Assembly (NCBI GenBank): GCA_035715725.1
Contig: DASTKT010000012.1
Location: 7,202 to 71,201 of the forward strand
DNA: 64,000 nt
Source of the DNA: JADGGV01 sp035715725
Lineage (GTDB): Bacteria > Gemmatimonadota > Gemmatimonadetes > Longimicrobiales > RSA9
Direction of reading: 5' to 3'
Part shown: in pieces, positions 43,801-51,260 of the stretch
Layout of the letters: the number at the start of each line of letters is the position of its first letter
Numbering within the stretch: the stretch's first letter is position 1
Made by a program: the position numbers and the translations under genes
Notes under the pieces: model-generated
Database searches by the model: none
What the model saw: the letters and a program-made list of their open reading frames with translations, nothing else
Told to the model about the DNA's origin: nothing

Positions 43801-46254
43801 ATGGACTCATTGGTGCAGGACATCCGGTTCGGGCTGAAGCTGCTCCGGAAGGAGAAGGGCTTCACGGCCGCGGTGCTGGTCACGCTGGCGCTGTGCATCG
43901 GGGCGAACGCGGCGATGTTCAGCGCGGTCAGCTCGGTGGTGCTGCGGCCGCTGCCGTTCCCGCACCCCGAGCGGCTGGTGAAGCTGCTGAACAGCTACCC
44001 GAACGCCGGGGGGCCGCGCGGCGGCGCCGGCGTGCCGGACTACGACGACCGGCGCCGGGAGATCGCGGCGTTCGACGCGGTGGCGCTGTACCGGGGCGGC
44101 GGGGTCACGATCGGCGAGAGCGGGAGCCCGGAGCGGGTCTCGGCGCTGCACGTGACGCCGTCGCTGTTCCGGGTGCTGGGGGTCCGGCCGGTGCTGGGGC
44201 GGGCGTTCACGGAGGAGGACGGCGAGCTCGGGAGCGAGCACAAGGTGGTGCTGAGCTACGCGCTCTGGCAGCAGCGCTTCGCGGGGCGGGATGTGCTCGG
44301 TACGGACATCCGGGTGAACGGCCAGCCGTACACGGTGGTGGGGATCCTGCCGCGCGGCTTCGCGTTCGAGGACCCGGAAGCGCGGCTGTGGCTGCCGCTG
44401 GCGTTCACGCCGGCGGATCGCGGGGACGACCGGCGGCACAGCAACAACTACCAGATGATCGCGCGCCTCCGGCCGGGCGCCACGCTGGAGCAGGCGCAGC
44501 AGCAGGTGGACGCGCTGAACCGGCGCAACGACGAGCGCTTCCCCGCGTTCCGGGAGATCCTCCGCGCGGCCGGCTTCCACACGATCGTGGCGGGCTACCG
44601 GGACGACCTGATCCGGGATGTGAGCGCGACGCTGTACCTGCTGCAGCTCGGCGTGCTGCTCGTCCTCCTCATCGGCTGCGTGAACGTGGCGAACCTGGTG
44701 CTGGTTCGCTCGACGGCGCGGGTGCGCGAGCTGGCGCTGCGCTCGGCGCTGGGCGCGCCGCACCGCCGGCTCGTGCGCCAGCTCCTGACGGAGAACGTGC
44801 TGCTGGCCACGGGCGGCGGCGGCCTGGGGCTGGTGGTGGGGTGGGCCGGCGTACGCGCGTTCCGCGCGCTCGGCGCCGGCCAGCTCCCGCGCGGCACGGA
44901 GATCCACATGGACGCCGTGGTCGTGCTCGGGACGCTGCTCCTGGCCGTGGTGGCCGGGCTCGTCTTCGGCGCGATCCCGGTGGCGCGGCTCCGGGCGCAC
45001 CGCCTGGCGGCGATCCTGCGCGAGGAGGGTCGGTCGGGAACGGCGGCGAGGAGCGCGGTGGCGCTGCGCGCCGCGCTCGTCGCCGGGCAGGTGGCGCTCG
45101 CCTCGGCGCTGCTCGTCGGCGCGGGGCTGCTCATCACGAGCTTCGTCCGGACGCTGGGGGTCGATCCCGGCTTCCGCACCGACCACGTGCTCACGGCCGC
45201 CGTCTCGCTGCCCGTGACGCGCTACCCGGACGAGGCCGCGCGCCGCCAGTTCGCGCAGCGCGCGGTGGAGCGGGCGCGGGCGATCCCGGGCGTGGTCGCC
45301 GCCGGCGCCACCGACTACATCCCCTTCGGCAACGACGACAACGGCAGCGCGATGACGCCGGAAGGGTACGTGCCGCAGCCGGGAGAGTCGCCGCTGGCGC
45401 CGCTGTGGAGCCTCGTGACGCCGGGGATGCTGGAGTCGATCCGGCTGCCGCTGGTTCGTGGGCGTCTGTTCCGGGAAAGCGACGACGCGGCCGGCGCACC
45501 CCGCGTCGCCTTGATCGACCAGTGGCTGGCGAAGCGCTACTGGCCCGGGCAGGACCCGACCGGCCGGAGGCTGTTCCAGGGCGTGCCCGGCCTCATGCCC
45601 GACTCGGAGATCCAGTACTACACGATCGTGGGCGTGGTGAAGGACTCCCGCTTCGAGAAGCTGACGGGCGACGTCGCGCCGGGCCACGTCTACATCGCCA
45701 ACGGCTCGGACCCTTCGGCGCACCTCTACTTCACGGTGCGGACGGCCGGCGATCCGCTGGCGGCCGCGGGGACGCTGCGCTCCCGCATCGCCGCGATCGA
45801 TCCCGACCTCCCCGTCTACGACGTGAAGACGATGGAGGAGCGGATCAGCGCGTCGCTCACGCTGGCCCGGGCGCGCATGGTGCTCCTCGCCGGATTCGGC
45901 TCGCTCGCGCTCTTCCTGGCCGCCGTCGGCATCTACGGCGTGCTGGCGTACGCCGTCGCCCAGCGTACCGGCGAGTTCGGCATCCGCGTCGCGCTCGGCG
46001 GCACCGCCCGCGACATCTTCGGCCTCGTGCTCGGGCAGGGCGCGCGCATGCTCGGCGTCGGCCTGCTGGTGGGCGTGGCCGGCAGCCTCGCGCTGACGCG
46101 CTTCCTGCGCGGCATGCTGTACGGCGTGAGCGCCACCGACCCGCTCGTCTTCGCGGCGGCGATCGCGCTTCTCGTGGCCGTGACCGCCGCCGCCTGTCTC
46201 GTCCCCGCCCGCCGCGCGACGCGGATCAGCCCGGTGGAGGCGCTGCGGGGGTGA
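43801..46254 (+). CDS. MacB/FtsX-like ABC permease (ADOP-related), short N-terminus
   Basis: An 817-residue permease with the same fold as the protein at 19032-21653: a first helix (GFTAAVLVTLALCIGANAAMF), MacB-type periplasmic domain, FtsX domain (CVNVANLVLVRSTARVREL), a second periplasmic domain and a final FtsX domain ending PARRATRISPVEALRG. It lacks the 50-60 residue ADOP N-terminal extension, beginning directly with MDSLVQDIRFGLKLL, and has no PadR gene beside it. A 6-bp inverted repeat (ACGACG-N6-CGTCGT, 43690-43707) lies upstream. AGGA precedes the ATG. No ATPase partner nearby. Confidence 0.91.
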   Translation: MDSLVQDIRFGLKLLRKEKGFTAAVLVTLALCIGANAAMFSAVSSVVLRPLPFPHPERLVKLLNSYPNAGGPRGGAGVPDYDDRRREIAAFDAVALYRGGGVTIGESGSPERVSALHVTPSLFRVLGVRPVLGRAFTEEDGELGSEHKVVLSYALWQQRFAGRDVLGTDIRVNGQPYTVVGILPRGFAFEDPEARLWLPLAFTPADRGDDRRHSNNYQMIARLRPGATLEQAQQQVDALNRRNDERFPAFREILRAAGFHTIVAGYRDDLIRDVSATLYLLQLGVLLVLLIGCVNVANLVLVRSTARVRELALRSALGAPHRRLVRQLLTENVLLATGGGGLGLVVGWAGVRAFRALGAGQLPRGTEIHMDAVVVLGTLLLAVVAGLVFGAIPVARLRAHRLAAILREEGRSGTAARSAVALRAALVAGQVALASALLVGAGLLITSFVRTLGVDPGFRTDHVLTAAVSLPVTRYPDEAARRQFAQRAVERARAIPGVVAAGATDYIPFGNDDNGSAMTPEGYVPQPGESPLAPLWSLVTPGMLESIRLPLVRGRLFRESDDAAGAPRVALIDQWLAKRYWPGQDPTGRRLFQGVPGLMPDSEIQYYTIVGVVKDSRFEKLTGDVAPGHVYIANGSDPSAHLYFTVRTAGDPLAAAGTLRSRIAAIDPDLPVYDVKTMEERISASLTLARARMVLLAGFGSLALFLAAVGIYGVLAYAVAQRTGEFGIRVALGGTARDIFGLVLGQGARMLGVGLLVGVAGSLALTRFLRGMLYGVSATDPLVFAAAIALLVAVTAAACLVPARRATRISPVEALRG

Positions 46255-46290
46255 GGGAGGATCAGCGCAGGGTGTCGATGCCGCACGCCC

Positions 46291-46402
46291 CGATCTCGAT
46301 CTCGAGCCCGAGGACGCGTCCGCGCCCAGCGCCGCGGGCGCGGAGCCCGAGCCCGTCCTCACGTCCGCGGGCCGCGTCCGGCTCCAGGAGTGTCACACGG
46401 AG
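46291..46402 (+). repeat. GATCTC/GAGCCC repeat element, copy 5
   Basis: CGATCTCGATCTCGAGCCCG, then CCCAGCGCCGCGGGCGCGGA, CCCGAGCCCGTCCTCACGTC, CGCGGGC and CTCCAGGAGTGTCACACGGA. The order and the adjoining TGTCACACGGAG word are the same as at 30970. It lies between the convergent permease and phosphofructokinase genes. Confidence 0.75.
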
Positions 46403-46484
46403 GGGCCGTTCCGGGCCCCGGCGGCGTCCCCGAAGGCAGACGAACGCCGCCGGGCTCGGATCGGGACCGAAACGGACGGCCCGC

Positions 46485-47687
46485 CTACACGTCGCTCGTC
46501 ATGATGAAGAGCGGCTTGCCGTTGAAGCTCTCGTAGATCGGGCGGAGGCGGTCCGTGTTGTAGTACTTGCCGACGTCCACGAACTTCTTCTGGCCCATGA
46601 CGGACTGGAGCGGCACGCTGTCGTAGTGGCCGCGGTGGACGCTGACGAGGCGGCCGTACTGGCGGGCGAGGACCAGGTCGAGGGCGAGGTTGCCGAAGGC
46701 CATGGGGACGATGCTGTCCATGGCGTCCGGGTCGCCGGAGCGCACGAGGTAGCCGAGGCGCTGGTTGACGACGTCGATGCGACGGCCGTTGTTGTACTTC
46801 GGCGACAGCTCCTTGAGCGCGGCGGCGACCTTGTCGCCGATGCCGCCGAGCTTGCGGTGGCCGAACATGTCGGCCTCGTCCCCCTCGAACGACATCTGGT
46901 CGTGGTGCGCCATGGTCGCGCCCTCGGAGACGAGCACGACGGCGTAGCGGCTGGGGTGCCGGTTGCGGTCGTAGGTGAGGAGCTCCGCGAGGTGCTCGAC
47001 GTCGAAGGGGAACTCCGGGATGATGCAGCGGTCGGCGGCGCCGGCCATGGTCGGGAGGAGCGCGGTGAAGCCGGCGTAGCGGCCGAAGACCTCGATGACG
47101 AGGAAGCGCTCGTGGGAGCCGGCCGAGGTGCGCAGCCGGTGCGTCAGCTCGATCGTGCGGGTGACGCAGGTGCTGAAGCCGATGCAGTAGTCGGTGCCGG
47201 GCACGTCGTTGTCCATCGTCTTCGGCATGGCGACGACGGGGACGCCGCAGTCGTGCAGGCGCGCGGCGTAGCTGAGCGTATCGTCGCCGCCGATCGGGAT
47301 GAGCGTGTTCACGCCGAGGAACTCGAGGTTCTTCAGGACGTGCGGCGTGATGTCGTTGATGTCGTCGGGGTAGTGGTCGGCCAGGTGAGCGGGGATGCGC
47401 CCCTTCGGCAGGTGGCTCGGCCGCGTGCGCGACGTGTGGAGGAACGTGCCGCCGGTGCGGCCGGCGCGGTTCACCTCCGCCTCCGACAACTCCTGCACGT
47501 TCTCGGAGTTGTCGGCGTCCTTGTCCGGGATCAGGTCGACCAGCCCCGCCCACCCCTTCCGAATGCCCAGGACCCGATACCCTTCGCGCAGCGCGCGGAT
47601 CGTGATGGCGCGGATCGCCGGGTTCAGCCCCGGCACGTCCCCGCCGCCCGTCAGGATGGCGATGGTGCCCTTGCTCGTCTTTGCCAT
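46485..47687 (-). CDS. 6-phosphofructokinase, probably pyrophosphate-dependent
   Basis: A 400-residue phosphofructokinase. The fold motifs are GGGDVPGLNPAIRAI, the catalytic segment PKTMDNDVPGTDYCIGFST, and EVFGRYAGFTA. The phosphoryl-donor site reads GGDDTLS instead of the ATP-type GGDGS, and lysine replaces glycine in PKTMDND. Asp plus Lys at these two positions is the recognised signature of PPi-dependent enzymes, which catalyse a reversible fructose-6-phosphate/fructose-1,6-bisphosphate step. The ATG at 47687 is preceded only by a weak GGAA. No other glycolytic gene is adjacent. Confidence 0.92.
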   Translation of the reverse strand: MAKTSKGTIAILTGGGDVPGLNPAIRAITIRALREGYRVLGIRKGWAGLVDLIPDKDADNSENVQELSEAEVNRAGRTGGTFLHTSRTRPSHLPKGRIPAHLADHYPDDINDITPHVLKNLEFLGVNTLIPIGGDDTLSYAARLHDCGVPVVAMPKTMDNDVPGTDYCIGFSTCVTRTIELTHRLRTSAGSHERFLVIEVFGRYAGFTALLPTMAGAADRCIIPEFPFDVEHLAELLTYDRNRHPSRYAVVLVSEGATMAHHDQMSFEGDEADMFGHRKLGGIGDKVAAALKELSPKYNNGRRIDVVNQRLGYLVRSGDPDAMDSIVPMAFGNLALDLVLARQYGRLVSVHRGHYDSVPLQSVMGQKKFVDVGKYYNTDRLRPIYESFNGKPLFIMTSDV

Positions 47688-47948
47688 TTTCCGATGTAAC
47701 CTCGTGTAGCATCCCGCGGTTGCCCGGCCAGCCCGTGGCCGTCGGCGGGCGCGAATCGTGGAGGATGGGGAACCGGGCGGCGGCCTGCAACGGGGGGTCC
47801 GACACAGAAGCGCCGCCGGCACCGCCGTTGTATTCCACCCCGCGCCGCCACGCTTGTGCCCGATGCTCGCGGCCCGCATCCTGCTGGCGGCAGCGCGGCG
47901 CTCCCCGGCCGCCGGCCGACCCACGCTCCCCCTGCACGACAGGGACGG

Positions 47949-49115
47949 ATGACCAGAGTACCGGGATGGCTCCGACGCGCGCCGCACCCCCGCGGCGCGC
48001 GCCTCCGCCGCCGCTCGCGTCCGCTGGCGCTGGGCGCGCCGGCGATCGCCATCCTCGTGCTGGCCGCGGGGCGCTGGCACGCGGCGCCCCGCCCGGCAGC
48101 GCGGCCGGCACCGGCCGAGCTGCCGGCGCTGGATGCGCTCCCGGCGGCGCAGGTCCGGGCCGACCCGGAGGAGGGGCGGCTCGTGATCTCGCTCCCGCCG
48201 GTGGACCTGCCGGCCGCCGCCCACGGCCACATCCCGATGACGCGGCTCCCGCTCTACCAGGCGATCATCCCCGTCGACGCCTCGCTGTACGCGGCACGGG
48301 TCGAGATGGTGGACGCGCGCGGCCGTCGCCTGCCGACCGCGCTGCTGCACCACTTCAACCTGAGCGACCCGGGGCGGCGCGAGCTGTTCCTGCCGATCGG
48401 CCTGCACATCCTGGCGGCGAGCAAGGAGACGCCGGAGCTGCGGGTGCCGGGGCTGGTCTTCGGGCTGCCGCTGGCGCGGGGGCAGCGGCTGATCACGAGC
48501 GCCATGGTGCACAATCCGACGAGCCGGGCGTACCGCGGCGTGCGCGTGCAGCTCGTCCTCGACTACCGCGAGCCGGGGCGCATCTTCCCGCTGTACGAGG
48601 CGTTCCCGTGGGTGATGGACGTGATGTTCCCGATCGGCCAGCAGCCGGGCGGGAGCAAGGCGTTCGACCTGCCGCCGGGGCGGTCCAGCCGCTCGTGGGA
48701 CGCGAGCCCCGCCGTCCCCGGCCGCATCGTCGGCCTCGGCGGCCACCTGCACGACTTCGGCGTGGCGCTCGAGCTGAAGGACGTGACCGATGGCACGGTG
48801 CTGTGGCGCGGCGAGCCGATCCGCGATTCGACCGGCCAGGTGCTGCAGATCCCGACGAAGATGTTCTACGGCTGGCGCGGCATCGGCACCCGCGTCTACC
48901 CGGAGCACCGCTACCGGCTCACGGTCTTCTACGACAACCCGACGGGGCGGGTGCTGAAGAACGGCGGGATGGGCGCCGTCGCCGGGCTGTTCATCCCGGA
49001 CGACGACGCCGACTGGCCGGCCGTGGACACGACGGACGCGGACTACCGGCAGGACCTGCTGGACACGATGAATCCCGGCGGGCCGGTCATGATGATGGAG
49101 CACGGCGCGCACTGA
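47949..49115 (+). CDS. Membrane-anchored protein resembling copper type II monooxygenases
   Basis: A 388-residue protein with an N-terminal signal anchor (about residues 27-41). I do not recognise a close family, but the metal-ligand pattern of peptidylglycine/dopamine monooxygenases can be traced: HH at 134-135 (LLHHFN), H188 (MVHNP), HxH at 266-268 (GGHLHDFG) and M341 (NGGMGAV). The 73-residue spacing from HxH to Met is close to that of PHM (70). Strand-rich sequence between these sites fits a double-jelly-roll. Function and cofactor are inference. The 3' end overlaps the convergent Hint lipoprotein gene by 29 bases. Confidence 0.72.
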   Translation: MTRVPGWLRRAPHPRGARLRRRSRPLALGAPAIAILVLAAGRWHAAPRPAARPAPAELPALDALPAAQVRADPEEGRLVISLPPVDLPAAAHGHIPMTRLPLYQAIIPVDASLYAARVEMVDARGRRLPTALLHHFNLSDPGRRELFLPIGLHILAASKETPELRVPGLVFGLPLARGQRLITSAMVHNPTSRAYRGVRVQLVLDYREPGRIFPLYEAFPWVMDVMFPIGQQPGGSKAFDLPPGRSSRSWDASPAVPGRIVGLGGHLHDFGVALELKDVTDGTVLWRGEPIRDSTGQVLQIPTKMFYGWRGIGTRVYPEHRYRLTVFYDNPTGRVLKNGGMGAVAGLFIPDDDADWPAVDTTDADYRQDLLDTMNPGGPVMMMEHGAH

Positions 49116-50019
49116 GCGCGTGAGCCGGCGTGGGCCGGGGCGGAGCCAGCGTGCTCCCCAGGAGCACGCCGTCGGCCCAGTAGGCGCCGGTCCCGCCGGC
49201 GGGGAGCAGGTCGTAGGTGGCGGGTCCGGCGGCGACGCGCTCGACGCCGAGGACGCGGGCGCCCGCCAGCGTGTCCCCCGGCGCCAGGTCGGCCAGGCGG
49301 CGCCCGTCCGCCGTCGGGTGGCCGGGCGAGGCGAGGACGCGGCGGCCATCGGAGAGGCGGAGGTCGACCAGGCGGTGGCCCGGCGGCGTCGCCACCCGCA
49401 CCGTCCGCAGCACCGGCGCGGCGATGCGCCGGCCCGCCGGATCGAGCGTCCACACGATTGTCCCCGCATGTAGCGCCCGCACCGCGACGGCGCCGGCCGG
49501 CGTCGAGATCCGGGTGTCGCCGTCCAGGCAGATCGGACACGTCGCCACGGTCGGCGTGCGGCCCCGGACGGCGATGCGCCCGAAGCGGTCGATCGAGCCG
49601 CTCACCTCGTTCACGCCGTTCTCCTCCGTGGCGCGGAGCCGGAAGTCGTACCCGCTCCCCGGCGGCAGCAGCGCGAGCAGCGTGACGGCCGCCAGCTTCT
49701 TGTGCTCCCGGTAGATCGCGAGCTTCTCGGCGTCCGTGAACTCCGCGCGGCCGGCGAGGCCGAGGTGCTCGAGGATGGCCTGGAACTCCTCCGTCTCCTG
49801 CGCGATCGCCGGGAAGCGCTCGAGCGCGAGCTTCTGCTCGTCGTCCCGCGCGATCGGGTAGTAGTCCGGGTCGCACCAGAAGAGCGTGAACCGGTCCAGC
49901 AGCCGGTACCGGAGCTGCGCAGCGGAGAGCTCGACGTCCGCGGACGAGGAGACGGAGCGCGTGCAGGCGCCGAGCGTGAGGACGAGCAGCAGCATCGTCA
50001 GGCGACGCGGTGGCTTCAT
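49087..50019 (-). CDS. Lipoprotein with a C-terminal Hint (intein/hedgehog-like) domain
   Basis: A 310-residue protein with a lipobox (LTLGAC, Cys19). Residues about 25-155 form a conserved-looking mixed region of unknown function. From Cys164 a Hint domain begins: CLDGDTRISTPAGAVAVRAL (block A), SPGHPTADG (block B, His234), GDTLAGARVLGVERV and TYDLLPAGGTGAYWADGVLL at the end. The block G His-Asn of inteins is replaced by Gly-Ser, so C-terminal cleavage or splicing is unlikely, while an N-S acyl shift at Cys164 remains possible. A second cysteine (Cys161) forms CPIC. GGAG is weak upstream; the start was set by the signal peptide. Confidence 0.82.
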   Translation of the reverse strand: MKPPRRLTMLLLVLTLGACTRSVSSSADVELSAAQLRYRLLDRFTLFWCDPDYYPIARDDEQKLALERFPAIAQETEEFQAILEHLGLAGRAEFTDAEKLAIYREHKKLAAVTLLALLPPGSGYDFRLRATEENGVNEVSGSIDRFGRIAVRGRTPTVATCPICLDGDTRISTPAGAVAVRALHAGTIVWTLDPAGRRIAAPVLRTVRVATPPGHRLVDLRLSDGRRVLASPGHPTADGRRLADLAPGDTLAGARVLGVERVAAGPATYDLLPAGGTGAYWADGVLLGSTLAPPRPTPAHALSARRAPSS

Positions 50020-50160
50020 GGCCGGATCCCCTCTCCGTCGAGGTGCGTTCGCTTCCACGGACGGAACGCCGCGGCCGCGCCCGATGTGACGGCGAGGACC
50101 TTGCCCGCGCGCGCTCCGCGATCCCAGCTTCACGCGCACCCCTCACAGGAACGGTACGCG

Positions 50161-51165
50161 ATGACCGCGCCGCACTCCCCCGGCCTGCCCATGTCCCGCC
50201 GGCGCTTCCTCGGCCTCGGCGCCTCCTGCGGCGCGCACCTCGCGCTCCTCGCCGTGGCCTCTCCCGCCGCGGCTCGAACGATGTTCCGGCTGCGCGGCCC
50301 GGGCAAGGTCGTGGTCGAGGAGCCGTGGGCGCGCATCGAGGAGGTGGCCGACGGCGTCTGGGCCGTGATCTCGACGCCGCTCCAGGACCGGAAGACGGTG
50401 TGCAACGGCGCCATCGTCGCCGGAAAGGAACGGGCGCTCGTCGTGGAGAGCTTCGGCTCCGCGGACGGCGCGCGCTGGGTGGCCGGGTGGGCTCGGCGCC
50501 TGACCGGCCGGACCGGCGCCGACGTGCTCGTCACCCACTACCATGCCGACCACACCGGCGGCGTCGAGGGGTATGCGCCCGCCGGCGAGTGGACCGGCTC
50601 GCGGCTGCGGACGACGCGGACCACGATCGACCTGGTGCGCGGCGACGACGCGCGCCGCAAGCGGGCGCCGGACGCCGCGCGGGACGAGCTCCTCGGCGGC
50701 GCCGAGATCGTGGACGTGGGCCGCCGGGGCACGATCGACCTCGGCGGCCGCGTGCTGCGGGTGGTGCCCCGCGCCGGCCACACGGCCAGCGACCTGACGG
50801 TGGAGCTGGACGAGGCCCGCGTGGTGATCGCGGGCGACCTGCTGTGGAACCGCATGTTCCCCAACTACGTCGACGCGACGCCGTCCGTGCTGTCGAAGTC
50901 CGTGCACGCGCTGCCGCACGGCAAGGGCACGGTGTACGTGCCGGGGCACGGCCCGATGGCCGATGCGGACGACCTGCGCCGCTACCGGGAGCTGCTCGAC
51001 GCGGTGGAGGACGCGGCGCGGCGCGCGCACCGGGCGGGCGTGCCGGCGGCGGAGGCGGCGAAGACGTTCAAGGTGCCGGCGTCGCTCGGGGAGTGGCTGC
51101 TGTTCTCGCCGCGCTACTACGAGGTGGCGCTGGGGGCGTGGGAGAAGGAGCTGGGCGCGCACTGA
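50161..51165 (+). CDS. Exported metallo-beta-lactamase-fold hydrolase
   Basis: A 334-residue MBL-fold protein with metal-binding HxHxDH in THYHADHTGGVEGY, later histidine RAGHTASDLTV, aspartate in VIAGDLLWN and histidine VPGHGPM. The N-terminus holds a twin-arginine-like signal, MSRRRFLGLGASCG, followed by a hydrophobic stretch and AAARTM, so it is probably exported folded. Two starts are possible: 50161 (given) and 50191; AGGA lies ten bases before the first. The group resembles quinoprotein-relay/SoxH-like MBL proteins, but the substrate is unknown. Confidence 0.88.
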   Translation: MTAPHSPGLPMSRRRFLGLGASCGAHLALLAVASPAAARTMFRLRGPGKVVVEEPWARIEEVADGVWAVISTPLQDRKTVCNGAIVAGKERALVVESFGSADGARWVAGWARRLTGRTGADVLVTHYHADHTGGVEGYAPAGEWTGSRLRTTRTTIDLVRGDDARRKRAPDAARDELLGGAEIVDVGRRGTIDLGGRVLRVVPRAGHTASDLTVELDEARVVIAGDLLWNRMFPNYVDATPSVLSKSVHALPHGKGTVYVPGHGPMADADDLRRYRELLDAVEDAARRAHRAGVPAAEAAKTFKVPASLGEWLLFSPRYYEVALGAWEKELGAH

Positions 51166-51260
51166 GGCGGGCGGCCGCCGGCTCCCCTTCCCTGCGTGCC
51201 GACGGGCGCCAAACCCCGTAAGTTGCCGGCGCCCGCGCTCGCCCCCGCCTGGAGCCGCCC

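Noticed and set aside
49087..50019. An intein inserted in a host protein
   Set aside because: There is no C-extein, no homing endonuclease and no His-Asn at the end, so it is a Hint-domain protein rather than a splicing intein.
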